Shown piece after piece: positions 1-8,780 of a DNA stretch of 64,000 nucleotides; the stretch's first letter is position 1, and every line of letters starts with the position of its first letter. The stretch is from Flavobacterium pectinovorum (GTDB taxonomy: Bacteria; Bacteroidota; Bacteroidia; Flavobacteriales; Flavobacteriaceae). The position numbers and the translations under genes were made by a program. The DNA lies in contig NZ_JAFEVZ010000010.1 in assembly GCF_022802975.1 (NCBI RefSeq), positions 1 through 64,000 of the forward strand, in the 5' to 3' direction. Under the pieces are notes generated by a model. It was not told where the DNA came from, did no database searches, and was given only the letters and a program-made list of their open reading frames with translations.

Positions 1-118
1 GTGTTTGGTGGTCAATTTGAACCGAAACAAGGTGGTCAGTTTAAATTGAAAAGGGGTGGTCAGCTTGACCCGAAATCGGTGGTCACTTTATATTGAAAAA
101 GCGTGGTCAAGTTGACCG
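1..118. repeat. Tandem ~24-bp repeats, probable end of an IS21-family element
   Basis: Five imperfect units each start with (g)GTGGTCA, at about 7, 31, 55, 78 and 103. The spacing is 23 to 25 bases. Odd units continue like TTTGAACCGAAA and even units like TTTAAATTGAAA, so the array alternates between two variants. Multiple ~20-bp repeats at the ends are a known property of IS21-family transposons, where they bind the transposase. The istA/istB genes would have to lie left of the window. The assignment to IS21 is from memory of such ends in flavobacteria. The array itself is directly visible. Confidence 0.6.
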
Positions 119-278
119 TTTTTTCCAAGAACATATTTGGAATTTATATTTTTTTACTAAATTAAATACTTTCAAAACTGAAAAATCATTAGCATTGATG
201 AACAGCAGGCATATGCCATACTTTTTCTTTCTTTCGCAAAATCCTTCAAAAATAATCTGTAATACTCTAATATCCATT

Positions 279-1037
279 CTATTTTTGTTCATTTTTTTGA
301 TTTACCTCTATCTTCTTTCCAATATAGCTGTCAAAATAGCCACTAGCAAATTCTCCATTTACAATTGCTATATCCATTATCCCGTCTTTTTTTATAATAC
401 TGGCATTAAACATAGACATCTTATTGTGGCTGGAAATATTAAAATGATACATAATTTCATTGATATGAAAAATATAAGTAGTATTTCCATGATCTTTTAA
501 CCGGCGTGGAGCAACCATTGATTTTACAATTCTCGTCTTAGTTTCAGGTTTAACTAAAACGACCTCAAAACAATCTTCAGGTCCACCATCTCGATTAAGC
601 AACATTTGTCTTATCTGTTCTGAATATTTTTTACCGAGATCTATTTGCTTAAAGAATGGATTAGTCGAAAGATGTGATTTCCAGAGAATGGAGAGAAAAA
701 AAAGTTTTATTTGATGGTAATCAAGTTTTTTAAATCTGATATAAGGCACTACTATATTATCACCATTATAAATCTCGATGTCAAGATTTTTATGGTCACC
801 AAAAATAGTATTGCTTGCATATCTTTCATACTTTCCAATAATTCCATTATCACAATCTGCACATAATATATCCTTGTCTTTAAATCCAGTTTGATGAAAT
901 TTCTTATCATTATAATCATCTAGATTTACACTGACTATTTTATGTTTATCACCAAACAAGCCTTTATAAAGAAAATTTGGAATAATATGTGAATTTTTCA
1001 GCAAAACTTTTTCTTGCAAGCACAATTGACACATCAT
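279..1037 (-). CDS. HNH-like zinc-finger protein, possible nuclease
   Basis: A 252-residue protein that I cannot assign to a named family. The N-terminus has a CxxC knuckle (C3, C6), then SHIIP (H17) and LYK. A second CxxC knuckle follows in CADCDN (C59, C62). A CxxC, then SHIIP, then CxxC-D-N pattern is the layout of treble-clef HNH-type nucleases, where the SHIIP histidine would be the catalytic one. The remaining ~190 residues show no motif I recognise. No signal peptide is visible, so it is probably cytoplasmic. It stands alone between the IS21-like end and the polymerase pair, in a region rich in defence genes. A nuclease role in phage or plasmid conflict is only inference. Either of the two first methionines could be the start. 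Confidence 0.55.
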   Translation of the reverse strand: MMCQLCLQEKVLLKNSHIIPNFLYKGLFGDKHKIVSVNLDDYNDKKFHQTGFKDKDILCADCDNGIIGKYERYASNTIFGDHKNLDIEIYNGDNIVVPYIRFKKLDYHQIKLFFLSILWKSHLSTNPFFKQIDLGKKYSEQIRQMLLNRDGGPEDCFEVVLVKPETKTRIVKSMVAPRRLKDHGNTTYIFHINEIMYHFNISSHNKMSMFNASIIKKDGIMDIAIVNGEFASGYFDSYIGKKIEVNQKNEQK

Positions 1038-1395
1038 ATCTATGTTTCTATAATATCAAGTTAACCCATTAAATAAAAAATAGATGAATTTGTTCTCATT
1101 TATTTAATATAAAAGAAATAAAAAAAAGTGATATAAGCAATGATAGAACTAATCATGCTTAATTAAAAATCACCACAACTATAAAATTTGTCTTATTAAA
1201 ATATCTTGTGTAAAGAATATATGAAGAGAGCTCAGAACGTAAATTCTGAATAAACTTTCATATGTGAATTTTCTGGATATTTTACATACCCAGTAAAATA
1301 AGGATTTTTTAATTTTGTTACCATTTATAACATAATAATTAATAAAAATGTTCTGATCTGTACTAATTTTGATTTGTATAAAATGATATAGATTT
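1038..1395. other. AT-rich intergenic region between divergent genes
   Basis: About 360 bases separate the minus-strand HNH-like gene from dinB. I see no credible gene or strong hairpin. The only signal is a TAnnTTTG-type promoter box close to the dinB start. Confidence 0.5.
1364..1371 (+). promoter_or_regulatory. Candidate -7 box (TAATTTTG) for dinB-dnaE
   Basis: TAATTTTG fits the Bacteroidota -7 consensus TAnnTTTG and ends 24 bases before the dinB ATG. No clear TTG lies at the -33 position, so the call is weak. I found no obvious SOS box. Confidence 0.3.
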
Positions 1396-2574
1396 ATGAG
1401 CAGGGCAATTGTACATATCGATATGAACACGTTTTTCGTTTCCTGCGAAAGACTTACTAATTCAGAGCTAAATGGAATCCCTCTCATCATTGGAGGTGGT
1501 GATAGAGGTGTTGTAGCATCATGTTCCTATGAAGCAAGACGTTTTGGAGTTCGCTCGGCCATGCCAATCCATATGGCGATGAAGCTTTGTCCACAAGCAA
1601 AAATCATGAAGGGTGACATGGAACTATATTCTAGACTATCTCACGATATTACAGAAATAATTCAGAAAAAAGCACCCGTTGTGGAAAAAGCTTCTATTGA
1701 TGAATTCTATCTTGACATCACAGGTATGGATAAATTTCATGGCAGTTATAAATGGACAAATGAACTTGCACAGACCATTATAAAAGAAACTGGCCTGCCA
1801 CTGACTTTTGCATTGTCTATTAACAAGACTGTTTCTAAAATCGGTACTGGTGAAGGAAAACAGAAACAGAACCTGGAGATACCTCAGCATTTAGTTCAGT
1901 CTTTTCTGAATCCCTTGTCTGTTCAAAAAATACCCATGGTCGGAGATAAAACTTTTCAGCTTCTCTCACGCATAGGCATTCGCACTATTGAAACCCTTTC
2001 TAAGATGCCCTGCGAAGTACTGCAGCAGATGATTGGAAAAAATGGTTCTGAGCTATGGAAGAAAGCCAATGGAATAGATAACAATCCCGTTGAGCCATAT
2101 ACCGAAAGAAAGTCAATATCTACCGAACATACTTTTACCCAAGATACTATCGATATTCCGAAACTTAAAAGAATAATTTTAGGTATGGTAGAAAAATTGG
2201 CTTTTCAATTGCGCTCGGAAGAATGGCTGACCTCTACAGTAACTATCAAAATACGTTATGCCAATTTTGATACAGAAACCAAACAGTGCCGGGTCCAATA
2301 TACCTCAGCTGATCATATCCTTTCGAAAACTGTTACAGATTTATTTGAAAAACTATACCAACGCCGTATGCGGCTTCGCCTTATTGGGGTACGTTTCAGC
2401 GGACTTGTACGTGGAACTTACCAGATAGACCTTTTTCAGGATACTGAGGAAATGCTGGCGCTTTATCAGGCCATGGACCGAATGAAAAGCCGCTACGGCT
2501 TTGATGCAGTAATGCGATGCGCTGGGGCATCGTTCAAACCCAACAATAAAAATGAAATTTTAAAACGTAAATAA
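1396..2574 (+). CDS. dinB: Y-family DNA polymerase (DNA polymerase IV type)
   Basis: Error-prone translesion polymerase that extends primers past damaged bases in the cytoplasm. The 392 residues match a full-length DinB/UmuC catalytic core plus little-finger domain. Metal-binding residues are visible: D9 in HIDMNTFF, and D102-E103 in SIDEFYLDI. The steric-gate region follows D9. A helix-hairpin-helix segment around MVGDKTFQLLSRIGI is typical of the thumb. The gene starts at ATG 1396 and ends six bases before the dnaE-like gene, so the two are almost certainly co-transcribed. This recalls imuB-dnaE2 mutagenesis cassettes, but no imuA- or lexA-like gene sits beside it. Because the catalytic acidic residues are present, this is an active-type DinB rather than an inactive ImuB. 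Confidence 0.9.
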   Translation: MSRAIVHIDMNTFFVSCERLTNSELNGIPLIIGGGDRGVVASCSYEARRFGVRSAMPIHMAMKLCPQAKIMKGDMELYSRLSHDITEIIQKKAPVVEKASIDEFYLDITGMDKFHGSYKWTNELAQTIIKETGLPLTFALSINKTVSKIGTGEGKQKQNLEIPQHLVQSFLNPLSVQKIPMVGDKTFQLLSRIGIRTIETLSKMPCEVLQQMIGKNGSELWKKANGIDNNPVEPYTERKSISTEHTFTQDTIDIPKLKRIILGMVEKLAFQLRSEEWLTSTVTIKIRYANFDTETKQCRVQYTSADHILSKTVTDLFEKLYQRRMRLRLIGVRFSGLVRGTYQIDLFQDTEEMLALYQAMDRMKSRYGFDAVMRCAGASFKPNNKNEILKRK

Positions 2575-2580
2575 GATTAA

Positions 2581-5500
2581 ATGTATCTCAACTGTCATTC
2601 CTTTCATTCTCTTCGCTACGGAACTATTCCACTAGAAGAGTTGATCTCGCAGGCTGCAGCTTGCGGTGTCACTGCAATGGCATTGACTGATATCAATACC
2701 GTAACAGGGATTTATGATTTCATAAAAGGATGTAAAGCTGTTGGTATTAAACCTGTTGTCGGAATGGAATTCCGCTCGGAACATAAATTGCGTTTTATAG
2801 GACTGGCAAAAAGTGCATCAGGTCTTGCAGAAATGAACCGTTTCTTGACCAGACATAATTTTGACAATATTGACCTACCTCTATCTGCACCGGAATTCGA
2901 GGATGTATTTGTTATTTATCCTTTGGAGAATGCACCTCTTCTTTTACAGGAAAATGAATACATCGGCATTCGTCCGGAACAGCTCCAGAAGCTGGTGCTG
3001 TCTGATTGGAAAAACAGGCAGGAAAAAATGGTAATCCTTCAGCCTATTACCTTTCGTACCAGAACCGAATTCAACCTGCATAGGATACTTCGTGCCATTG
3101 ATATGAACTTGATACTCTCCAAGCTGACTCCTGAGGATTACTGCCAGGAAACAGAAATAATGCGGCCTCTGGAATACCTGACTTCCTTTTATGCCGAGTA
3201 TCCTCAGATTATTTCAAATACCGAAAAAATTATTGCTGAATGTCATTTTGAATTTGATTTTAAAACTCCTAAAAACAAGAAATTTTACACCAACAGTAAA
3301 AAAGATGATATTCTGCTGCTGACAACTCTGGCTCAGCAGGGATTGGAGTGGCGCTATGGCAAAAATAATGCGGAGGCTAAATCGCGGATGTTCAAAGAAC
3401 TTAAAGTGATTGACCAGCTGGAGTTCAGCGGTTATTTCTTGATTACATGGGATATCATAAGATTCAGTAATTCTCAGGGATTTCTTCATATCGGTCGCGG
3501 AAGCGGAGCCAACAGCATCATTGCTTATTGTCTGGGCATAACCGATATCTGTCCATTGGAACTTGATCTGTACTTTGAGCGGTTTTTAAACTTGAATCGT
3601 AAAAGTCCGCCTGACTTTGACATCGATTGGAGCTGGAAGGAACGTGATACGATTCTTGAATACATATTTTCTCGTTACGGCTATGATCACGTAGCATTCT
3701 GCGGTACAAATGTTGAATTTAAATACCGTTCTATTTTTCGTGAGGTTGGCAAAGTTTTCGGGCTTCCAAAAGAAGAACTTGATGCCCTTGCCAAAAATCC
3801 TATTGAACTGCATGCTTCCAATAAAGTGGTTCGACAAGTACAGCAGTATGGAATGCTTTTAGAGAAATACCCAAATCAGCGAAGTATGCACTCCTGTGGT
3901 ATACTAATTTCCGAAGAGCCTATTACCAATTATACACCGCTGGAAATGCCCCCAAAAGGCTTTCCAATTGTACTTTTTGATATGCATATAGCTGAAGATA
4001 TTGGGCTTGAAAAGTTTGACATCCTTAGCCAGCGCGGGATCGGGCATATTGATGACAGTGTAAAGCTTATTGAAAAAAACCGTGGCATACGCCTAAACAT
4101 TCGTGATACTACAATTTCTAAAAATGAGGCTAAATGCAATGAGTTTCTCGGAATAGGCAGGACTATAGGCTGTTTTTATATTGAGAGCCCAGCCATGCGG
4201 GGACTGCTTCGCCGTTTGAATTGTGACAATTACAAAACTTTAGTAGCAGCTTCCTCTATCATACGTCCGGGTGTGGCGCAGTCAGGAATGATGAAAGAGT
4301 ATATCTTCCGCCATAACCATCCAGACAAGTTTGAGTATTTACACCCTGTTTTTCAGGAGCAATTGGACGAGACTTACGGTATTATGGTATATCAGGAAGA
4401 CGTTATAAAAATTGCACTGCATTATGGCGGGCTGCCAGCAGCTGATGGAGATATCCTGCGCCGTGCTATGTCAGGAAAAGGACGTTCTAAGGCAGCGCTG
4501 CAGAAAGTGAAGGATAATTTCTTTCTTTCCTGTGTACAGCAGGGGCATCCGTTAAAGCTAAGTGAGGAAATATACCGTCAGATAGAGTCTTTTGCTGGTT
4601 ATTCTTTCTGCAAGGCACACTCGGCATCTTATGCGGTAGAGAGTTATCAGAGCCTTTATCTCAAGGTTTATTATCCTGTGGAGTTTATGGTGGCTGTAAT
4701 CAACAATCAGGGAGGATTTTATCGAACAGAAGTATATGTCCATGAAGCAAAAATGTCAGGAGCTGCAATTCACAATCCGTGTGTAAACAAAAGTGAATTT
4801 GAAACCACACTATACGGTACAGATATTTATCTGGGTTTCATGCACCTTCAGAGCCTTGAATCAAAAACCGCTCTTCTCATTCAGCAGGAACGTGAAAAAA
4901 ACGGATCATACAAATCACTTGAAGATTTTATCAACCGCATTCCTATTGGCATCGAAGGAATACAGATCCTTATTTTCATCGGTGCATTCCGTTTCACAGG
5001 TAAATCAAAAAATCAGCTGCTTGTAATTGCTCGGCTTATTTTAGTCAACTTTAAACCCGAAAACCGAAACCTGATGCTCATTCAAGAACCTGTCAAGGAA
5101 TATGAGCTTCCAGAGCTGGAACGTTCTGAATTTGAAGATGCCTTTGATGAAATAGAACTCTTAAGTTTCCCTGTGTCCTGCTCCCCTTTTGATTTATTGC
5201 AGACAAAATTCAGAGGTGATGTAATGGCAAAAGATTTATTGATGTATCATAAGAAAACTGTCCGCATGCTGGCGTATCTCATCTCACGCAAGCACGTCCC
5301 TACAAAGATGGGTGCTATGTATTTCGGAACCTGGATTGATGCTGATGGGGAATTTTTCGATACTGCACATTTTACAGACAGTCTTGCTAAATATCCATTT
5401 CAGGGTGGAGGCTGTTATTTGTTATTAGGAAATGTTGAGGTAGATTATCACTTCCCTACTATTACTGTAACCAAAATGGCCAAAATGCCTTTCATTGCTG

Positions 5501-5637
5501 ACCCCAGATATTCAAATACCAATGACAGACAATATAAAGTTCATGAGCAGATTCGAGAAGATGTAAGTATGACCCACCGTAAACCCTATCCTCAGGAACA
5601 CGAGATTAATCTGCCAAGACAGAAAATGAAATCGTAA
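2581..5637 (+). CDS. dnaE2: DNA polymerase III alpha subunit, DnaE2/ImuC-like
   Basis: C-family polymerase catalytic subunit of 1018 residues, shorter than the ~1160-residue replicative DnaE. An N-terminal PHP domain (about 1 to 200) precedes the palm and fingers. The palm carries the catalytic PDFDIDW motif (D345, D347), and a later GIMVYQEDV segment is typical of the family. The first PHP metal motif reads NCHSFHS, where the first histidine of the usual HxHSxxS is asparagine, so PHP metal binding may be lost. No clear beta-clamp motif was identified at the short C-terminus. The gene lies directly behind dinB, the layout of damage-inducible mutagenesis operons (dnaE2/imuC). A second, replicative dnaE is expected elsewhere in the genome. 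The dnaE2 symbol rests on context and length, not on a tree. Confidence 0.82.
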   Translation: MYLNCHSFHSLRYGTIPLEELISQAAACGVTAMALTDINTVTGIYDFIKGCKAVGIKPVVGMEFRSEHKLRFIGLAKSASGLAEMNRFLTRHNFDNIDLPLSAPEFEDVFVIYPLENAPLLLQENEYIGIRPEQLQKLVLSDWKNRQEKMVILQPITFRTRTEFNLHRILRAIDMNLILSKLTPEDYCQETEIMRPLEYLTSFYAEYPQIISNTEKIIAECHFEFDFKTPKNKKFYTNSKKDDILLLTTLAQQGLEWRYGKNNAEAKSRMFKELKVIDQLEFSGYFLITWDIIRFSNSQGFLHIGRGSGANSIIAYCLGITDICPLELDLYFERFLNLNRKSPPDFDIDWSWKERDTILEYIFSRYGYDHVAFCGTNVEFKYRSIFREVGKVFGLPKEELDALAKNPIELHASNKVVRQVQQYGMLLEKYPNQRSMHSCGILISEEPITNYTPLEMPPKGFPIVLFDMHIAEDIGLEKFDILSQRGIGHIDDSVKLIEKNRGIRLNIRDTTISKNEAKCNEFLGIGRTIGCFYIESPAMRGLLRRLNCDNYKTLVAASSIIRPGVAQSGMMKEYIFRHNHPDKFEYLHPVFQEQLDETYGIMVYQEDVIKIALHYGGLPAADGDILRRAMSGKGRSKAALQKVKDNFFLSCVQQGHPLKLSEEIYRQIESFAGYSFCKAHSASYAVESYQSLYLKVYYPVEFMVAVINNQGGFYRTEVYVHEAKMSGAAIHNPCVNKSEFETTLYGTDIYLGFMHLQSLESKTALLIQQEREKNGSYKSLEDFINRIPIGIEGIQILIFIGAFRFTGKSKNQLLVIARLILVNFKPENRNLMLIQEPVKEYELPELERSEFEDAFDEIELLSFPVSCSPFDLLQTKFRGDVMAKDLLMYHKKTVRMLAYLISRKHVPTKMGAMYFGTWIDADGEFFDTAHFTDSLAKYPFQGGGCYLLLGNVEVDYHFPTITVTKMAKMPFIADPRYSNTNDRQYKVHEQIREDVSMTHRKPYPQEHEINLPRQKMKS

Positions 5638-5915
5638 TACACTTAATCCTAAAATCCGTTATAAGCCAGCTCTTTTTTAATTTTACTTAATATTTTTTTT
5701 CATTACATTATTTTCTCAAATAATATGTGATGTTTTCTTAATGTAAAAAAGTATCTTATGAAATTTAATTTAAAAACTTAACTTTAAACATTTTGAATAT
5801 ATTAAAATTTGATAAACAGATTTTTAATAAAAATGGACAAATTCCTATAAAGACTTTTTTGCCATCAAAATGGAAAAGAATTAATGAGCTTAGCTTATAA
5901 AAAACAACATAAAAT

Positions 5916-6869
5916 ATGATAGAAGTACTGAACGCTTTAACTGAAATCTTAGATAAAAATGAAGCTTCTAAATTTAAGGATTTTCTAAATAGGTATAATG
6001 ATATCAAATCTTGGTATCTGATGAGTGATTATTGTCTTGAAGATACCCAAAAATATAATGATGTGTTTTCATTTACTCTGCTGCTAAATATCGATGAAAT
6101 AAAAAACTTAAAGGATTATATCAAACTCCATGCGCCTACAGACCTCAAGAAAACTAAAAATATAACCGAAGGTATTATTGAATTTATTAATTCTTCCGCC
6201 GTATATCACTTTTCAATAATTATTCCACGAAGCGAAAAACTACTTAGTGGCTTATGTGATAAACCCCGTTTCACGGCGCTTCTAACATGGATGACAGATA
6301 TTGTGGAAAATTCGAAAACTGTTCATCCACAAAGATCAGAATTTTTTAATGATATGCTGAAACGTCTTAAATTGATTAAAACGGAAATGCTTAAAACTTC
6401 GTTTAATGAAAAGCTGATGAGGAAAATTTTTATTTCAAGTTATTTAGGTGCTCAGATCATACGAATGCTTAGAAAATATTCTGATCCAACACATATTGCT
6501 TGGATATCAGACAGGGATGCCATAGTCAATACATATGATGGATTTGCTTTTGATAATATGTATTTTTGGTACGAAATTCTTGCAATAAATGAAAAATTTC
6601 CTTTTTCAGATCTACAAATTTATTATATTGAACCTGAAAAAGTTGGCAAAAATTTTTATGATGAACTTATTAGGATACCTGATTTCATAGCTGGCACATT
6701 AGCATCTATTGATTGTACATCAACAGTTAATTTTGATGATTTGCAGGATAAGCATAAAATTATACTTCATCAGGCATTTACGAATTCAGCCAATCAAGCT
6801 ACAATAAGAATACAAAGGACAGATTCTCATTTATCTGCTTACAATTTTAAATGGATTGCAGAAAAATAG
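5916..6869 (+). CDS. Uncharacterised 317-residue protein in defence region
   Basis: I do not recognise this protein. It is soluble, has no signal peptide or membrane segment, and is rich in charged and aromatic residues. The N-terminal half looks helical. The C-terminal half contains a notable stretch near residues 192 to 212 with ISDRDAI followed by YDGFAFDN, rich in Asp and aromatic residues, which could be a catalytic or nucleotide-binding site. The gene has its own 278-base upstream gap. It ends 45 bases from the end of the NADAR gene, which is transcribed towards it. Codon use and AT content look like the surrounding accessory DNA. Its position beside Hachiman and PRTase/NADAR suggests a conflict role, but that is inference only. 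Confidence 0.6.
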   Translation: MIEVLNALTEILDKNEASKFKDFLNRYNDIKSWYLMSDYCLEDTQKYNDVFSFTLLLNIDEIKNLKDYIKLHAPTDLKKTKNITEGIIEFINSSAVYHFSIIIPRSEKLLSGLCDKPRFTALLTWMTDIVENSKTVHPQRSEFFNDMLKRLKLIKTEMLKTSFNEKLMRKIFISSYLGAQIIRMLRKYSDPTHIAWISDRDAIVNTYDGFAFDNMYFWYEILAINEKFPFSDLQIYYIEPEKVGKNFYDELIRIPDFIAGTLASIDCTSTVNFDDLQDKHKIILHQAFTNSANQATIRIQRTDSHLSAYNFKWIAEK

Positions 6870-6914
6870 ATATTAATGCTTATTTGAAATTAACATTTAC
6901 TCAAGAACTGATTT

Positions 6915-7535
6915 CTATTTACTATCTAGGTCAAACAGTAAACTGTGAGCAAGTTCAAGTTCAGGATTGCAGACCGTTTCGATATCCGATCCGTAAAGCA
7001 TAAAGCCATAAATGGCTGGAGGGCTCACACAATCTATATCATTATTCTCTAATATAAATTCCGACCTTAATTTCATTAATAATCTTCCCAGGGCATTTTT
7101 GCCTTTCAATGTGTTTTTATTCTCTGCAATAACCGCCCAGTCTTTATCTTTAGTAGATAACTCAACAATAGGAATATCTGCTGTCTTTTTTAATACATGA
7201 GAAAAGTTATCAAAATTTTGCGATAGCTTAACTTGAAGTACCCAGTACATAATTGTATATTTAATTTCTTCCCAGTCTTGTCGGGAATGGCTTAAATATT
7301 TGCGGCTTATCATTTTGGCAGTCATAGGACTGTTCTGGGAAATAATTTCTTGCTGTATATCGGGAAATAAAGGATACCTGCAAGCCTGATAAAGGGCCTC
7401 TGCCGATGGGATGATGACATCATTAACTCGCAGAATGTAACCTGGGGCCATGTTGGATAGTCCACCAAATTCCTCTTTTGTGCTTCTAAAAGCTATGACT
7501 TCAGAACTGTTATATATTCTTTCAGAAATCTTCAT
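6915..7535 (-). CDS. NADAR-domain protein (YbiA-like, ADP-ribose processing)
   Basis: The 206 residues match the NADAR/YbiA family (formerly DUF1768). Visible family blocks are EFGGLSNMAPGY (about 22 to 33), PSAEALYQACRYP (43 to 55), SPMTAKMISRK (68 to 78) and the C-terminal GKNALGRLLMKLR. NADAR proteins act on N-glycosidic bonds of ADP-ribose-type or riboflavin-pathway compounds. Some reverse guanine ADP-ribosylation of DNA and serve as antitoxins. The gene lies 23 bases behind the PRTase-like gene on the same strand, so both are probably one transcript. The partner suggests a nucleotide- or NAD-derived signal or modification that the two enzymes make, remove or detect. Which substrate is used cannot be told from sequence. 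Confidence 0.85.
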   Translation of the reverse strand: MKISERIYNSSEVIAFRSTKEEFGGLSNMAPGYILRVNDVIIPSAEALYQACRYPLFPDIQQEIISQNSPMTAKMISRKYLSHSRQDWEEIKYTIMYWVLQVKLSQNFDNFSHVLKKTADIPIVELSTKDKDWAVIAENKNTLKGKNALGRLLMKLRSEFILENNDIDCVSPPAIYGFMLYGSDIETVCNPELELAHSLLFDLDSK

Positions 7536-7558
7536 AATACCAAATTAATAAAAATAAT

Positions 7559-8632
7559 TTAAATTCCCCTATTCTTCAAACAAAATAAAGGTGTCCACTG
7601 ATGTCCCGGCACATCCCACCAAAACACTAACGGGCATGTGTTGGAAATGTTTCGCCATGTAAAAAATAAAGTTCCTGTACCCAGTGTCTTGTGACTCCTC
7701 ACTGTATAACCCAAAGGACGTTTAGCTTGGTCAATGTCTTGTGAATTTACTTTCTTTAAAAGTTCCAGTCCTTTTTCAGTAAATATTTTCTCTAGCCTGT
7801 TCCTATTATCAGCACTTGAAAAAAATTGTTCCTGGACTGGTGTATTGGGCACTCTGAAAACCTGCGCCTTACCTGGATTTTCACTGAAATTTGCAAGATA
7901 CTGCAGTACTTCCTTGGACTGGTCCGCAATCGGGAAAGCACAATTGAGCTTTTGATTATTCCATTTAGCCTGATTCTCTATAACATAATTTGTACGGGTC
8001 AGCAGTTCTTTTTCAATGATCCCTGCTGAAACAGAATGTTCGTTAAACAGCGATTTAAGCTCAGGATTTTGTATCAGCATCCACTTCATGTTGCCATATC
8101 CTAATTCATGGTAGCAAAAAAGGCTGAGTGCTATTGTTTTTTCTTTTTTAACAAATGCTTCAAAATTTTCACAAAGCCAATGGTGAAGGTCTCTGAATAT
8201 AGTTCCGCCTGTAGCTAATATATCATCAAAATAGATAAAATGTTTCTTGGGCTGATCTGCAAATTGATCATAATCAACTCCAAAATCATCCTGCAATATG
8301 GATTTGATTACAATAAGAATTTCCTTTTGACTCTTTTCATTTCTTTGTACATCAATAAAGTGAGTATTTAAAACAAACTCTGCCATCGAATGGTAACCAT
8401 AAAATTCCTGAAAATTAACAAGTCTATTTTTCAGTGCTTTAGCAGCTCTGGCTTTTGAAACATAAATTTGGGGTAGAAAGTGCAAAAACTCAGAGAGTAC
8501 AAAATCTGCATCCTCACCAAATTGTTCCGCCCATTTAAGAATGTGCTGAGCAGACATCTCATAACTTGTATCGGGATAATCGCAATGGTAATCCTGCAAT
8601 ATCTCATAAACTTGTTCCGCTTTTTCCTCCAT
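7559..8632 (-). CDS. Phosphoribosyltransferase-like protein of conflict systems
   Basis: A 357-residue cytoplasmic protein with a type I PRTase PRPP-binding loop, FDDILATGGT, at about 135 to 144 (D136, D137, T141 to T144). The preceding hydrophobic strand HFIYF is typical of that fold. An N-terminal helical region (1 to 100) and a C-terminal part with FFTWRN, WWD and PGHQWTPLF lie around it. This resembles the PRTase-like family that comparative genomics has linked to prokaryotic conflict systems (PRTase-CE). I assign it from the loop and the C-terminal aromatic block. It is not an obvious pyrimidine or purine salvage enzyme, being longer and with a different C-terminus. It precedes NADAR by 23 bases. 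It lies 148 bases behind hamB, with a candidate promoter in that gap, so it may be its own unit. Confidence 0.7.
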   Translation of the reverse strand: MEEKAEQVYEILQDYHCDYPDTSYEMSAQHILKWAEQFGEDADFVLSEFLHFLPQIYVSKARAAKALKNRLVNFQEFYGYHSMAEFVLNTHFIDVQRNEKSQKEILIVIKSILQDDFGVDYDQFADQPKKHFIYFDDILATGGTIFRDLHHWLCENFEAFVKKEKTIALSLFCYHELGYGNMKWMLIQNPELKSLFNEHSVSAGIIEKELLTRTNYVIENQAKWNNQKLNCAFPIADQSKEVLQYLANFSENPGKAQVFRVPNTPVQEQFFSSADNRNRLEKIFTEKGLELLKKVNSQDIDQAKRPLGYTVRSHKTLGTGTLFFTWRNISNTCPLVFWWDVPGHQWTPLFCLKNRGI

Positions 8633-8652
8633 TTAATTTAAAAAATCTAGTG

Positions 8653-8686
8653 CAAAAATAGAATAAATAAAGCTATAAATAACCAA
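8653..8686 (-). promoter_or_regulatory. Candidate promoter for PRTase-NADAR pair
   Basis: On the minus strand TTG (8684 to 8686), a 23-base spacer and TATTTTTG (8653 to 8660) fit the Bacteroidota TTG/TAnnTTTG promoter. The box ends about 20 bases before the PRTase ATG at 8632. This supports separate expression from hamAB. Confidence 0.45.
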
Positions 8687-8780
8687 TATAATTCCATAGT
8701 TTATCAGCTTATGTTTAAAGCCTTAATTAATAATTTAATTGCTGTTGCTTATTATATATATCACAACTGATTACCACTTG

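Noticed and set aside
1..118. CRISPR array for the tandem repeats at the window start
   Set aside because: Units are contiguous with no spacers of constant size and vary too much. An IS21-type end explains them better.
1179..1490. Minus-strand frame of 103 residues overlapping the dinB start
   Set aside because: Overlaps the dinB N-terminus and is hydrophobic without any family pattern.
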